Shown in pieces: positions 52,848-64,000 of a stretch of 64,000 nucleotides of DNA (position 1 is the stretch's first letter; the number at the start of each line of letters is the position of its first letter). Under the pieces are notes generated by a model. That model worked only from the letters and a program-made list of their open reading frames with translations. It made no database searches and was not told where the DNA came from. Source of the stretch: Akebia trifoliata (Eukaryota; Streptophyta; Magnoliopsida; Ranunculales; Lardizabalaceae); the NCBI GenBank assembly GCA_017979445.1, contig CM030708.1, forward strand, positions 31,686,721 to 31,750,720. The letters are read 5' to 3'. The position numbers and the translations under genes were made by a program.

Positions 52848-53263
52848 GGGTCAGGTTCAAGGGCCATATGAGAAAACATATAAGAAAACTTTCGACGGTA
52901 AATAAAATTTTAAACTATGGGTTAGAAATTTTGGATTGAGCTGATTTTTTGTGAGGATGATCTCTATGATGGGAAGATCATCCAAAAAAAAAAAAAAAAA
53001 TCAGCTCAATCTGAAACTTCTAACCCCATTAAAAGTGATTTAGAATGTGGACCGTCGATTTTTTACCAATTTTTATCACTAATTTGTAAATCACTTTTGA
53101 TGGATTTAAAAGTTTCTGATTGAGCTGATTTTTTGTGAGGATGATCTTCTCATCATAGTGACCATCCTTGCAAAAAATCAGCTCAATCCAAAACCTCTAA
53201 CCCTTATTTTGAAAAACGAAAGTTTTCTTATATGTTTTCTCATATGGCCCTTGAACCTGACCC
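52848..53263. mobile_element. Micron-like element next to (TA)n, copy 3
   Basis: The ends GGGTCAGGTTCAAGGGCCAT and ATGGCCCTTGAACCTGACCC are perfect inverted copies and continue inward for about 50 bp. The inside again has paired GATTGAGCTGATTTTT hairpins and GATGATC motifs as in the two copies at 45.1-45.9 kb. A (TA)n run ends at about 52840, just left of it. Confidence 0.78.
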
Positions 53264-53353
53264 ATATTTATTTGTCCATATTTGAGTATGTCCACGAAAC
53301 CTTTTTCTTGTCCTATTAATTAGTCTGTAATGAGCCTATTAATTGATGATAGA

Positions 53354-53413
53354 AAGTTCAAATTTGATGCAAATTTAAGATCAAATTTGATGCAAATTTA
53401 AGATCAAATTTGC
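53354..53413. repeat. 24-bp tandem repeat
   Basis: Two and a half copies of a 24-bp unit containing CAAATTTGATGCAAATTTAA follow each other without a gap. Likely replication slippage. Confidence 0.8.
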
Positions 53414-54587
53414 TATTTTATCTGAAACAAAATACATCTTGGTAGGTTTATACATAAATTATCAGATAAGTAGATACATCTCATATTTTATTTCAAAATG
53501 ATGACATGCCTCTTAGACCTTAGTCATCTCTATTGCACGATATAAATGATCCAAATGCCCTCATTTTCAACCTCCAAACTTCCTAAGATAAAATGTTTGG
53601 GGAGAGATATGAAGTCTAAGAGGCTAATTGCCTGGCTCCTACTAATCAGACCTACAAGTCTGAAACCTTGTCAATTGAAGAAAAAAAAATGACTATTAGT
53701 CAAATAGACTTAACTAACATTTTCTATTTATATAATGTATTGACGACTAACCATACCACCTTATTATTCGACCTTCCACTCTCAGACACTCGACTACCTC
53801 TTTTAGAATTAAAAAATGACAAAATTTTAAACAAAAAATATTAAGGGAAGGTTGAAATCCATGGATTTGAGATAAGAGTGAAAATATGAAAAATAATTTA
53901 TGGTACAAGTTAAATCACTTTATGTCCTAGATTTTTTTTTTTATTATAGAAAAATCATGATTTTTTTTATATATTGGAGATTAAAATTGAAGGTTTTTAA
54001 GTCATTTTTCATTAAACTCTATCATCACTTTGGGAACTTAAGGGGCAATATTCACCAATACGCTTAAGAAATTTGTTTTTACTCAGACCTTTTCCTCACA
54101 GTTCTCATAGGATCTGAGATCGGCCAATCACTTTAGCCCGTATGTATTGGGCATCCAACTATACAAAACCACGTGTCACTCAATGGAGAGCCTGTGAGGA
54201 AATAGTTTGTGAGCAAAATATTTCTCAAAGGTTGAGGGGGTGGTTGAATTATCATTTTTTTATACATCACTCACGTCAAACTCAAATTTTTTTCAAAAAC
54301 CTAATCAGATCAAATCTATTTGATTATCGACAAGTGATTGAACTAGAACCGTCCACGTGCTAAAGCACTTTGAGACAACTCAGTTCACGTGTTTCAAGTT
54401 CCAACTCTTCAGCTTCCTTTAATATCGTTAATTTCGTATAAAAACCGGAAAAAATCCGTTACAGAGAAGCTTCTTCTTCCCGCTCTAGAAAAGCTTTTCA
54501 AGAGCATCTCAACCTTCCTTCGATTACAAGAAAAAGCAATTTTCGCGATTCCCAAAACTCACTCCTTTCAAAGTTAGTTTAAATACA

Positions 54588-54588
<1 letters not shown>
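53414..54588. other. Intergenic and LESV promoter side
   Basis: AT-rich to 54100, then more complex. Open frames at 54142 and 54389 have no family features. CACGTG occurs at 54354 and 54385, two G-boxes about 30 bp apart upstream of LESV. Confidence 0.45.

Positions 54589-54625
<37 letters not shown>
54589..54625 (+). repeat. CT microsatellite in the LESV leader
   Basis: Nearly pure (CT)n ends 15 bp before the start codon. CT tracts are common in plant 5' leaders and core promoters and may affect transcription or translation. Confidence 0.85.
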
Positions 54626-54626
<1 letters not shown>

Positions 54627-54640
54627 GCTGATCATCATTA

Positions 54641-57600
54641 ATGGCGGAAAATTTTAGCTTCTGTGCTCGCGCTAACCTACGCACCCTTTTCATCCCTCGC
54701 AACCGCAGAACCCTCCACTTCGTTTCAGCTTTAGCGAAACCGGAACAACCCATTGTACCCAAAAACAGGAGAGCTTGTAAAAGGAGAAGCTTTGCAATTA
54801 GGGTTTTAAATGAGGATTCGTATCTTGGTATGTGGAAGAAAGCGGTGGATCGAGAAAGAGAAGAGATTGAATTTCAGAGAATCGCTGAGAATTCCAGTAA
54901 AGATGAGGAGGAGGAGGAGGAGGATCCGGAAGCGTTGGAGCGGAAGAGTGATCAGTTCAAGAAGATTCTTGAGGTTCCCAAGGAAGAGAGAGATCGGATT
55001 CAGCGAATGCAGGTTATTGATCGAGCCGCGGCAGCGATCGCTGCTGCTCGAGCTCTTCTTGAGGAGAGTCCTCCCCCGAAGGAGGATTCTGTTGATTCGG
55101 GATCTTCTGGGTTGGATTTGTCGAAGATAGACAGTAATGGATCAATGGGTACTCAAAAAGGAGGTAATTAAGCTTAATTCTTTTTTCTTTTTGTTTGAAA
55201 AATTGTTTCTTGATAGGGCTTTATGTTTGAGTCTTTAATTGGGAGCATTTTCAAATGATCTTATTTATTTATTTATTTATTTTTGGTGGAGGGGGGGTGG
55301 AAGTATTTCAAATAAGAATTGTGTTGATTGCTGTGAGAATATTTTAGATTATCCAAGCATTGATTTTTCTATGGGACTCCTCCATTTTCAACTTTCATAG
55401 TTCTTCTTTGACGTCAACTTGTTTTCATTGATTAAGTACCCGAAGGGCGTCGTGATAAAGGAAAAAGGCTCACCCGCCCCAACCAAATTTTCTACTACAA
55501 ATACGGAATTTAGAATAACAGAATCTCCATACCTCAGGTGATCATTTCCAATTTTCAACAGTGATCAGTGAGTTATTTATAGGAATGGGAGTAATGGGTA
55601 ATCCAATTTCATCGTGTACATTATTGTCCAAGATGCATATCCCACTTAACAACTAAGTGGATGTGTGTTGTAGCAATTCTAGATGGTAAACCGAGCTTTT
55701 CATTTGAAAAACTTGACAGTTAAATGAACCGAATTTTTACCCATCAACCAAAATAAATAAAAATGAATTGATACCTTGAAACTTTGACGTAAGAATCAAG
55801 GTAGAGAAGTAACATACACCTTGTTGTTAGATGCTCCATCAAAAGCAAACTGGTCTGAGACATGAGGAGGAGGAGGAGAAAAGGGGGGGGGGGGGGGGGG
55901 GGATTCTGATTTATATAAACTAAATTATAAGTAAATTTGAGCATTGGGTACAACTGTTCATGACATTTTGATTGCAATACCATCCTTTCGTTGATACCCT
56001 CCAATATGGCAAGATAAACGATTCATGTAGACCGAGGCTGAGCATAATAATTTATTGGTGAAAAATCACTACTAATGATCTGGAATTTGAGTTCTTCACG
56101 AGAATTTTCTGCCTGAATTATGTCTTCCATTTGATAAATTATTCTCTCATCATGGTGGAGTTCCTATCTGAATTTGGGGCCATTGCAGTTGTTGTTAGTC
56201 CATGCCAACTTTTCTGAATTTTTTCCTAGGTCTACACTTTGCTGTTGATTATTCAGATCTGAATTGTGGAAAGGAAACTTCCCATATCATGAATGTTCTT
56301 GACGTTATTTCCTCATTTGAGCATATAGGTTGTAATTTAGTACTTTATGAATAAGTTGTTGGCATGTTCCTTTGGTCCATATTGCAGACCTATGCACTTA
56401 ACTAGATTTTTATTGTTAAACTTGGAATGCTGGAAATTGTTCGTTTAATAATTCACTTAAGTCGAACATTATAATTCTTCCTTACTATAACCATGCAAAC
56501 CAAAGTTCTTAAATTTGAATTTATAGTTTGTTTGCATCTATTCTGATCAGGAATACTGGGTGGGGATGTATTTGTGCCTCCATCAGGAACTTTGGGGGGT
56601 GCAACACCAGGTCCTGATTTTTGGTCTTGGACACCTCCTCTGGATAGTACTACAACTTCAGAGGATATCAGTACCTTAAAACCAGCAGGAACAGCCGCAC
56701 CTCCAAACCCAATCCAGTCAGTGTTAGAGAAAGATCGGTCCCTAGATTTTTTGCCAATTCCCTTTGAGAGTACCTCAATTGAAAGCCACAATCCTCCACT
56801 TCCACCTTTTCAGTCACTCGTGGAGGTTCAAAAAGCAGATGTTTCTGATACCAATGTAGAGCTTCCTAACTTGGGTGAGAAACATGAAATTGGATTGCCA
56901 TATTCAGTAAATGCAGCAGAGGCAGCCGAGGCTCTTAATAAGGTTGGTGAAGCTTTATCTCAAGGAGTGAAACCTGATGGCTCAAAGTGGTGGAAGGAGA
57001 CAGGGGTCGAACAACGACCTGATGGGGTTGTTTGCCGGTGGACACTAACTAGGGGAGTTAGTGCTGACAAAAGCATTGAGTGGGAAGATAAGTTTTGGGA
57101 GGCTGCGGACCAGTTTGGTCATAAGGAGCTTGGTTCAGAAAAATCTGGACGTGATACGGAAGGAAATGTTTGGCGTGAATATTGGAAAGAATCCATGTGG
57201 CAGGTTAGCATGACTTGCATGCCAGAACTTGATTTAGTACCTATGCCACGTATGCTTCATTGTATTGTACAAGACCTAAATTGTTGTATTGTGGACAGAA
57301 GTTGTATATCTAGGAAGTTTTAGAGTTGTCTAGTGTCCCATGTTCATGCCTAGAGCTTCAAATTTATATGCTTGTACTTATGTGGCTAATTGTTACATTA
57401 CAAGCTGAACTGCGGGTTTTGATTTGTATAGGATCTTGGGAGTGGGCTTGTACATATGGAGAAAACTGCGGACAAGTGGGGGAAGAACGGAATGGGTGGC
57501 CAGTGGCATGAGAAATGGTGGGAACATTATGATGCTTCTGGGCAAGCAGAGAAGTGGGCCGATAAGTGGTGCAGCATTGATCCCTACACACCCCTCGAGG

Positions 57601-58522
57601 CTGGCCATGCTCATGTTTGGCATGAGAGGTACCAAAATGTCACGTCACTTCCAAATTGGTTCAAAACTTTACTTCCATTCTTCCTTTCTTTAGTTGTGGT
57701 TATCATAATGCCAAAAATATAGGTAGTAAGTTTATGTTTTCAAATGAAACCAAATACGAACTGCATGTCGGTTTAGTACTTTTGAATAAAGATAGATCCT
57801 TCTCCTGTTCTCTAGAACAGTTAAGAACCTCCACTCCATGGTTTTCGTTCTCCAATTAGTGTGGGTACTTCTGTTAATGGCTGTTTTACCGAAACATGCG
57901 CTGAAAATTGAACAATTCCCATAACTGTATACCTATTCATTTTATTTCTGAAAATGGTAAATTACCGTTTTTGGAATTAAAACATTTTGGTTAAAGTGGG
58001 GAACAAGATTATTGTTTTATAAAAATGAAGGAAAATAATTAATTTATCGAAACTTTTTTGAAAAGAATATACCACAACCCTTGGATTGTAAGAAATTTCC
58101 TTTCCATCTCATGTTTTTGTCTTTTATTATTTTATTTTGGCAGATGGGGTGAGAAGTACGATGGGCAAGGTGGCAGCACGAAGTACACCGACAAGTGGGC
58201 TGAGCGCTTGGAGGGTGATGGATGGACCAAATGGGGTGACAAATGGGATGAAAATTTCAATCAGTATAGCCAAGGTGTCAAGCAAGGGGAAACGTGGTGG
58301 CAAGGCAAGTATGGAGAACAGTGGAACCGCACGTGGGGGGAGCATCACAATGGCTCCGGGTGGATACACAAGTATGGAAAGAGCAGCTGCGGGGAACATT
58401 GGGACACTCATGTGCAGCAAGACACTTGGTATGAGAGGTACCCACACTTCGGTTTCCATCATTGCTTTGAGAACTCCATTCATCTCCGTGAAGTTGGTAA
58501 ACCGCTTGAAACAGAACCATGA
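54641..58522 (+). CDS. LESV: LESV (LIKE EARLY STARVATION 1) starch-granule protein, four exons
   Basis: Exons 54641-55163, 56551-57203, 57432-57628 and 58144-58522 join in phases 1, 0 and 2 into 583 residues, close to the known LESV length. The first 60 or so residues are Arg/Ser-rich with few acidic residues, as expected for a plastid transit peptide. An acidic run (KDEEEEEEDPE) and an Ala-rich helix (AAAAIAAARALLEE) follow. The PPSGTLGGATPGPDFWSWTP segment begins exon 2. From about residue 310 to 570 a tryptophan- and aromatic-rich domain repeats W-x-x-K/R-W units: WREYWKESMWQ, EKWWEHYDASGQAEKWADKW, RWGEKYDGQGGSTKYTDKW, NRTWGEHHNGSGWIHKYGKS. ESV1/LESV proteins bind starch glucans in the plastid stroma and on granules and help amylopectin order. 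A long CT microsatellite (54589-54625) sits in the leader just before the start. The neighbouring VTE3 gene is also plastid-targeted. Confidence 0.94.
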
Positions 58523-59520
58523 AGATCCTACCCTAATAATTAGATAGATGTGTCTTGCCGTATCTCACCATGAACCCCTCCACTCATAAATCCAGAATGG
58601 TTTATAGGAGCAGATATCCATAACCATTCGATGGATACGTAATTTGGATTGTCCATTATAGGATCTTTGCTAGGCATGGTTGTATTGTTGGTGTTAGTTT
58701 GACGAACATAAAACTATGTGTCTCCCCTAGAAATGAAGACCCTTTTTTGAAATAAGTCCGTAATCAAGACAAATGATTGTACTTGTGTATGATGTATTTT
58801 GTATCCTTGTTCAAACTGGGTATGCATAAGAGTCTTTTCAGCTGTTTCTTTAGGGAGATTAATGGGCGTGTCTATGAACTTTGTGTGGACAACATGACCT
58901 GCATATGAGCTTATTTTGCTTAATGTGTTTTTGTTTAGAGGACATAATACAAGCATTCAACTGCATATGAGAAGTAATGTCAAATGTGTTGGAGGCATGT
59001 GCTTCAAAGCTTTGCCTTGGGGCAAAGCTCCTATTAAAAAAATTAACGTAAAAACTTTTTTTTTTTCTTGAAGGCTTAATGCCTTATTCAAAATGGCGTT
59101 GAAATAGCTTGGGGGGGTGTACGTCTTTTGGCGCCTTCCGAGTTAGACATACATCTGTCATAACAATGATATAAAGGTCCTTAATTATGTATATTACCAT
59201 AATCTTCATGGGCACAAATACTACATTTTATAGGCTTAAAAAATTCTTTAACAAAATATCCATGTTTCACCTATTATTTTTGTCCAATATTTTCAAACCT
59301 CTTGTTGATTTTCTAACTGAGCAATATCTCTTACTCTTTGACTTACATCACGATATTTTTGTTCTTCCTTGTTCTGATTTAGGTTTCATATCATGGTTGT
59401 TGGTTCGTGCTTTATGGCATTTTCACTATCAAACAGATCCAATCTTATCCCATAAAGGATTGTGGCTATTGCACTTTAAATGTTGAATATGAAACCATGG
59501 ATGCCAATCAGTTTTAATTT
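58523..59520. other. LESV 3'UTR and intergenic
   Basis: No gene seen. A frame at 59187-59486 lacks any recognisable domain. Confidence 0.4.
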
Positions 59521-59710
59521 TCTTCTAAACTGAAGCTCTTTGACGTGGCAGTACATAGAACCATAAATCTTTTTCTTTGGGATACACAAGGAAAAGTTTC
59601 TTCTAAACTGAAGCTCTTTGACGTGGCAGTACATAGAATCATAAATCTTTTTCTTTGGGATACACAAGGAAAAGGATCTATGGTTCTGTTCACATGCCAT
59701 GTCAGAGAGC
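59521..59710. mobile_element. Hairpin-core element with a 78-bp tandem duplication
   Basis: A 78-bp unit starting TCTTCTAAACTGAAGCTC occurs at 59521-59598 and again at 59599-59676 with about one mismatch. The second unit completes a hairpin: TTTGACGTGGCAGTACATAG ... CTTTGGGATACACAAGG ... CTATGGTTCTG ... CACATGCCATGTCAGAGA. Confidence 0.8.
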
Positions 59711-60105
59711 GTTTATCAATGGTCTTCTAAAAAACTTATAAATTATTTTGTTTGAAAATTATGTTGAAATCAAATCGTTTTAAGTGTTGTCTGCGTGGAG
59801 ATAAAGTAAACTTGAAAAAAAAAAAAAACAACAAATCCATTTTCGTAAAGTGGAAAGTCTACTTTGTCATCAATTTCAACAAATTATGATTTTTCATATA
59901 AAGATATCATAGAATCTCAAACACAATAATCAATTATTGGAGAACCCACATCATTTGTGATACTTTCCAACCATAACTTTCAGGTTTACAATATACATAT
60001 AATGCAATCTTAACCATCGGATTGAAAATAAATGATTTGGATATCTTCTCTCCAACATCACTGAACTCTATAATTACCCTTTGTGAAAAAAAAGAAGAAG
60101 GAATG

Positions 60106-60226
60106 GTGCCTACATGGCACATTTTAGTTGGAGTTTAAAACTCATCAAACTCCTAATCAAATCGTTTTCTACATGACACGCAACCCCGATGTGTTTTATC
60201 TTCAATTAAAATGCACCATGTAGGTA
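60106..60226. mobile_element. Short (121 bp) inverted-repeat element
   Basis: GTGCCTACATGGCACATTTT and, inverted from the right, GTACCTACATGGTGCATTTT bracket it. No coding potential. Confidence 0.7.
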
Positions 60227-61625
60227 CTGGATGTTGCTATAGGAATGGGATATCGTTTTGGATTGCAACTCCTTAGACATACCCCTCCACGTTTTAGATT
60301 GCAACTCTTTTTAGACATACCCGAGTTGGGTCCTCTTAAAGTAATTATCATAGATGACCTAAAGGCCTCTGTCTTGAATCTTAGTTGAATAAATCATCAA
60401 CGGAAAAAGGTTTGTGAAAGGGAATCTTTATTTTAGTGGAAAAAAAATTGTTTCAATTTCAAGGGAAAATATGTAAATAGAAATTTTGTTTAGATCCAAG
60501 GGATTACTAAAGGGTCACTTTATTTGCATACATCGAAATGACCAATTGCACCCACTTAAGTGATTTTTATTATAAAAAAGTGAATTACCATTTTACCCTT
60601 CTGTTATTACTTATTGCACACATTACCACTTATCAAACAAAAAACTCATAACCCACTTCTTCTTCTTCCTTATTCATCCTTCTTCTTCCTTCCCTCCTTT
60701 CACTTCTTTTTTTGAGTTGTGAGAGATTGAATCAATAGAGACTAGGTTTTATGATTTTTTTTTTCAAATTACCTTATTTCATTGAAATTTCTTGTACTAT
60801 TTTACATTTAATCATCAAGAAGATGGAAAACCATTATTAAAATTTAAAAATGAGGATTTTGATTTGAAGAAGTCAAATTTTGTTCGTTAGGTTCAAATTA
60901 AATTTGTCTTAGCAAATTCGGTAAGTATCTACCGAACATTACAAAATTGATTCAGTAGGTATCTATCGAATGAAAATTTCTCATATGAACAATTTCGATG
61001 CAATTGGAAATGTTAAGGTAAGAAAAATAAGTAAGATTAAAGCTTAAAACTCTCATTGAAAATTTTCAAGATGCTAAAAAAGAAAAAAAAAATCATTCGA
61101 TAATTTTAGGTGGATGAAATAAATAATTTAGGTTAAAGTCCATTTATTAGATATGTACAATTTAGGCATTTAAAGGTAAGGTGAGTATCGCAAACAAGTG
61201 GGAATAATTGAGCCCCACCAACAAACCAACTCATTTGCATGAAATCTAACATCGAAAAAACCTTCTCGCGTGAGAGATAAGAGTAAGACCCCCCCAACAA
61301 ACCCATAAAGTCGTGTATCTTTACGGACCAACCCCTTTCTCTCTCTCTCTCTCTCGCTCTGTCATGAGAGAGAACCCTGAACTGGTGAGCAATTTCAGCT
61401 GTTCTACCTTTTAATCTTCCATTTTTTCTTTTGTTGTTGTTATTTTTCTCTCTAGTAGAACAAATTAAGACCTATATCGATACGCTTCCAGATAAACTTC
61501 ACCACAAAGAAAACTAAATATCAGTTGATTTTGAGAGTGGGTTTTCTTCCTAGGCATCAATTACTGAATCAAAAGTAAGAAATTCTTGTTTTTGTTCTTT
61601 GGGTTTGCTTCCTTTATTTCACTTC
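60227..61625. other. Intergenic and VTE3 promoter/leader
   Basis: A 42-bp block holding GATTGCAACTC and TTAGACATACCC is duplicated at 60263-60325. The VTE3 leader has a CT run. Otherwise AT-rich. Confidence 0.45.
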
Positions 61626-63202
61626 ATGGCTTCGTCAATGCTAAGTGGTGCTGAATGTCTCACTCACTTTAGAGGAATAGCCCCAAAGGGGTTGGGTTTT
61701 CTTGGTTCAGACATCAATGGGAAGTCTTTCCCTAAGATGGGTATGGTGTCTTATGGTAGGAATCTCAAAGCTAGAACTAAAACCCTAGTACCCAAATGTA
61801 GTACTTCTTCGTCCAGGCCGGCTTCTCAGCCTAGGTTCATACAACACAAAAAGGAGGCATTTTGGTTCTATAGATTCCTCTCAATTGTCTATGACCATGT
61901 CATAAACCCTGGGCATTGGACTGAAGATATGAGGGATGAGGCGCTTGAGCCCGCTGATCTCTGTGACCGTAATTTGATAGTGGTTGATGTTGGCGGTGGC
62001 ACTGGTTTCACTACTTTGGGTATAGTTAAGCACGTCGATGCCAAGAACGTTACAATTCTTGACCAATCGCCACACCAACTTGCCAAGGCTAAGCAGAAGC
62101 CCGCCTTGAAGGATTGCAAGATAATTGAAGGTGATGCTGAAGATCTTCCGTTCCCCACTGATTACGCAGATAGATATGTGTCTGCTGGAAGGTAATGTTT
62201 AGTTCTCTTAATTGCCGAAGATTTATGTTTGTAACTGGTAGAAATTCAAAATATTTGATAAATGTTAAATCTTGTTATTTAAAATTTTAGGGAGAAAAGA
62301 TTATAATCAATCTTGGGCTTTTATAATTGTTTCTCTCTCATGGAGATTCTATGATTGGTATTTGAAAATGGTAGAATTCAAAATATTTGATAAATGTGAA
62401 GTCCTTTTATTTGCAATTTTAAGGAGAAAAGAACATAATAAATCTTGGGTTTTTATATTTGTTGCTCTCTCATGGAGATTCTATGATTTCTATTTGAAAA
62501 TGATTGAATTCAACATATTTGATAAATGTTGTCTGTTATATTCAATTTTAGGGAGAAAAAATCATGATAAATCTTGGGTTTGTATAGTTGTTGCTCTCTC
62601 ATGGAGATTCTGTGATTTCTATTTGAAAATGGTTGAATTCAAAATATTTGATAAATGTTAAAGTCCTGTTATTTACAATTTTAGGGAGAAAAAATCATAA
62701 TAAATCTTGGGTTTTTTATATTTGTTGCTCTCTCATGGAGATTCTATGATTTCTATTTGAAAGTGGTTGAATTCAAAATATTTGATAAATGTTAATTCCT
62801 GTTATTTGCAATTTTAGGGGGAAATGATCACAATAAATCTTGTGTTTTTATAATTGTTGCTCTCTCATTGAGGTTTTATGATTTTCTTTCTTCAGTATTG
62901 AGTACTGGCCAGACCCACAACGGGGCATCAGGGAAGCATACAGGGTTGTGAAATTAGGTGGTAAAGCCTGCTTGATTGGTCCTGTGCATCCAACCTTTTG
63001 GTTGTCTCGATTCTTTGCAGACGTGTGGATGCTCTTCCCAACGGAGGAAGAGTACATTGAGTGGTTTGAGAAAGCTGGATTTAAAGATGTTCAACTAAAA
63101 AGGATTGGCCCAAAGTGGTATCGTGGAGTGCGCCGGCATGGTTTGATCATGGGATGCTCTGTGACAGGTGTGAAGCCTGCATCAGGGGATTCTCCACTAC
63201 AG
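61626..63202 (+). CDS. VTE3: MPBQ/MSBQ methyltransferase (VTE3), 3' end outside the window
   Basis: Exons 61626-62191 and 62896-63202 join in phase 2 (GGAAG/gtaatg ... ttcag/TATTG) and give 291 residues. The usual length is about 340, so roughly the last 50 residues, including the C-terminal membrane anchor, lie beyond the next intron (donor CTACAG/gtaatt at 63202) and were not found before 64000. Residues 1-60 look like a plastid transit peptide. The SAM-binding motif I is DVGGGTGFTT (121-130); IEGDAEDLPFPTDYADRYVS and PDPQRGIREAYRVVKLGGK follow, as in VTE3. The enzyme sits in the inner envelope and methylates MPBQ and MSBQ in plastoquinone and tocopherol synthesis. The start is the first ATG in frame, before ASSMLSG. 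A leader CT microsatellite lies at about 61340-61360, and a 5'UTR intron (about 61386-61553) is possible. Confidence 0.95.
62241..62895 (+). repeat. 132-bp minisatellite filling VTE3 intron 1
   Basis: About five head-to-tail copies of a unit of roughly 129-134 bp fill almost the whole 704-bp intron. The marker ATATTTGATAAATGT recurs at 62251, 62383, 62515, 62644 and 62778, and TGCTCTCTCATGGAGATTCT recurs in each. The last partial copy runs into the acceptor of exon 2. Confidence 0.9.
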
Positions 63203-64000
63203 GTAATTTATCGAGATATCATTTATTATGTCATTTAAACATATAAAGCGTGTGAGAACAACCCTTTTGTTATTGCTTTTGTTTCCCTCTACTTATGTGT
63301 TCATAGTTCCTAGTTATGTGTTTTCTTTGGTGATTTCAATATCAAAATGGGGTGAGAAAGCACTTTGTTTGGGCAATTTTTTTTTCTTCTTCTTGTAATC
63401 CCTCATACTTGAGGGGAAATTTGTTATTTTCTTGAGTCGTAATAGATTCAGATTTTGGTTATGGTTTCCTCCTTCCCATGGTGTGTTGTTGCTTCCATGT
63501 TTCCTTGATACACATATAGATAGGAAAGTCATGTTTCCCCAACATGAGGCGCCACCATATTCTCTTATCCTTTCGTGAACGAGTTGATTTGGTTTCAAGT
63601 CCCTAATCTTGTGGGGAAAATCGAGAACTGTTTCAAATCCTCATTCACTAGCATGGCTAACTTCATGTCTTGGAGGAAAAGCGTTGAAAGAGAAGTTAAA
63701 AAAAATGGATGAGGACGCTTTTGTCAAAGTAGACAAGGAAGTGGAAAATCTTATTTGGTGATGGCTTCCATTGAGAAGGGTAATGATTGCTCCATTTCGA
63801 AGTAGAGTAGAAGCTAAAATGGAGCTCTAGGTAGGGGACAATTCCATGATGAAATAGCTGATGGAAGGACAAAAATATTACGTTCGGAGTTCTTGAATAA
63901 ATCAGTTAGGAACAAAAATCCAAGGTCAAGTAGTTGATGGAGGCAACAAAATACTTTGTTCTTCCATAGTGTTGAAAATGTAAGAAAGAGAAGCAATTGC
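63203..64000. other. VTE3 intron 2, open at the right edge
   Basis: Starts at the donor gtaatt. The final VTE3 exon was not found. No other gene seen. Confidence 0.55.

Noticed and set aside
54810..55130. Arg-rich frame overlapping LESV exon 1
   Set aside because: A shifted-frame shadow of the GA-rich LESV exon.
62272..62661. 129-codon open frame with threefold repeated protein motif
   Set aside because: It lies wholly in the VTE3 intron minisatellite; the repeat period is a multiple of 3, so one frame stays open in every unit. No start context or homology.
62241..62895. CRISPR-like regular repeats
   Set aside because: Tandem units with no unique spacers, in a plant intron; a minisatellite.

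Overview
The window is nuclear DNA of a flowering plant, most likely a eudicot. It is AT-rich, and the genes have GT-AG introns, some of them several kilobases long. Gene density is low (eight protein genes in 64 kb), and the space between and inside genes is filled with plant-type mobile-element debris: L1 and RTE LINEs, SINEs, and hAT-, Harbinger-, Mutator- and Micron-like miniature elements. The protein families (H2A.Z, Agenet-ENT, ARL GTPase, plant G-gamma, AMT3-type transporter, LESV, VTE3) are all of plant type. The species cannot be named from the sequence.

Layout. 1-15.1 kb: no gene found; many short inverted-repeat elements, a SINE with a clean target duplication at 7.26 kb, and a hAT-like element nested in a SINE at 12.4-13.05 kb. 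15.5-22.1 kb (+): histone H2A.Z, two coding exons around a 6.2-kb intron that carries an antisense 5'-truncated L1 LINE with a 730-codon open reverse-transcriptase frame. 23.6-24.3 kb: a Harbinger-type element with a CT/trinucleotide-rich core. 26.5-30.7 kb (+): an Agenet-ENT chromatin-reader-like protein with a dead RTE fragment in its 3.1-kb intron. 32.5-34.7 kb (+): ARL5-like small GTPase. 44.3-35.4 kb (-): heterotrimeric G-protein gamma subunit, four exons, first intron 8.3 kb and full of elements. 45.1-45.9 kb: two back-to-back elements in (TA)n. 48.9-47.0 kb (-): ammonium transporter of the AMT2/AMT3 group, three exons. 50.5-51.0 kb (+): intronless proline-rich protein. 54.6-58.5 kb (+): LESV-type starch-granule protein, four exons. 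61.6 kb to beyond the right edge (+): MPBQ/MSBQ methyltransferase (VTE3), last exon(s) outside the window, with a 132-bp minisatellite in intron 1.

These are independent housekeeping and signalling genes, not an operon-like system. The last two (LESV, VTE3) both encode plastid proteins, and H2A.Z and the Agenet-ENT gene are both chromatin-related, but I see nothing that shows co-regulation. I found no convincing new biological system. The most unusual material is structural: the (TA)n-targeting double-hairpin elements, a repeated hairpin family with a conserved core, the nested hAT-in-SINE insertion, and intron expansion by mobile elements in still-intact genes. Exon joins were worked out by hand from reading frame and GT/AG signals and agree in phase for every gene listed.
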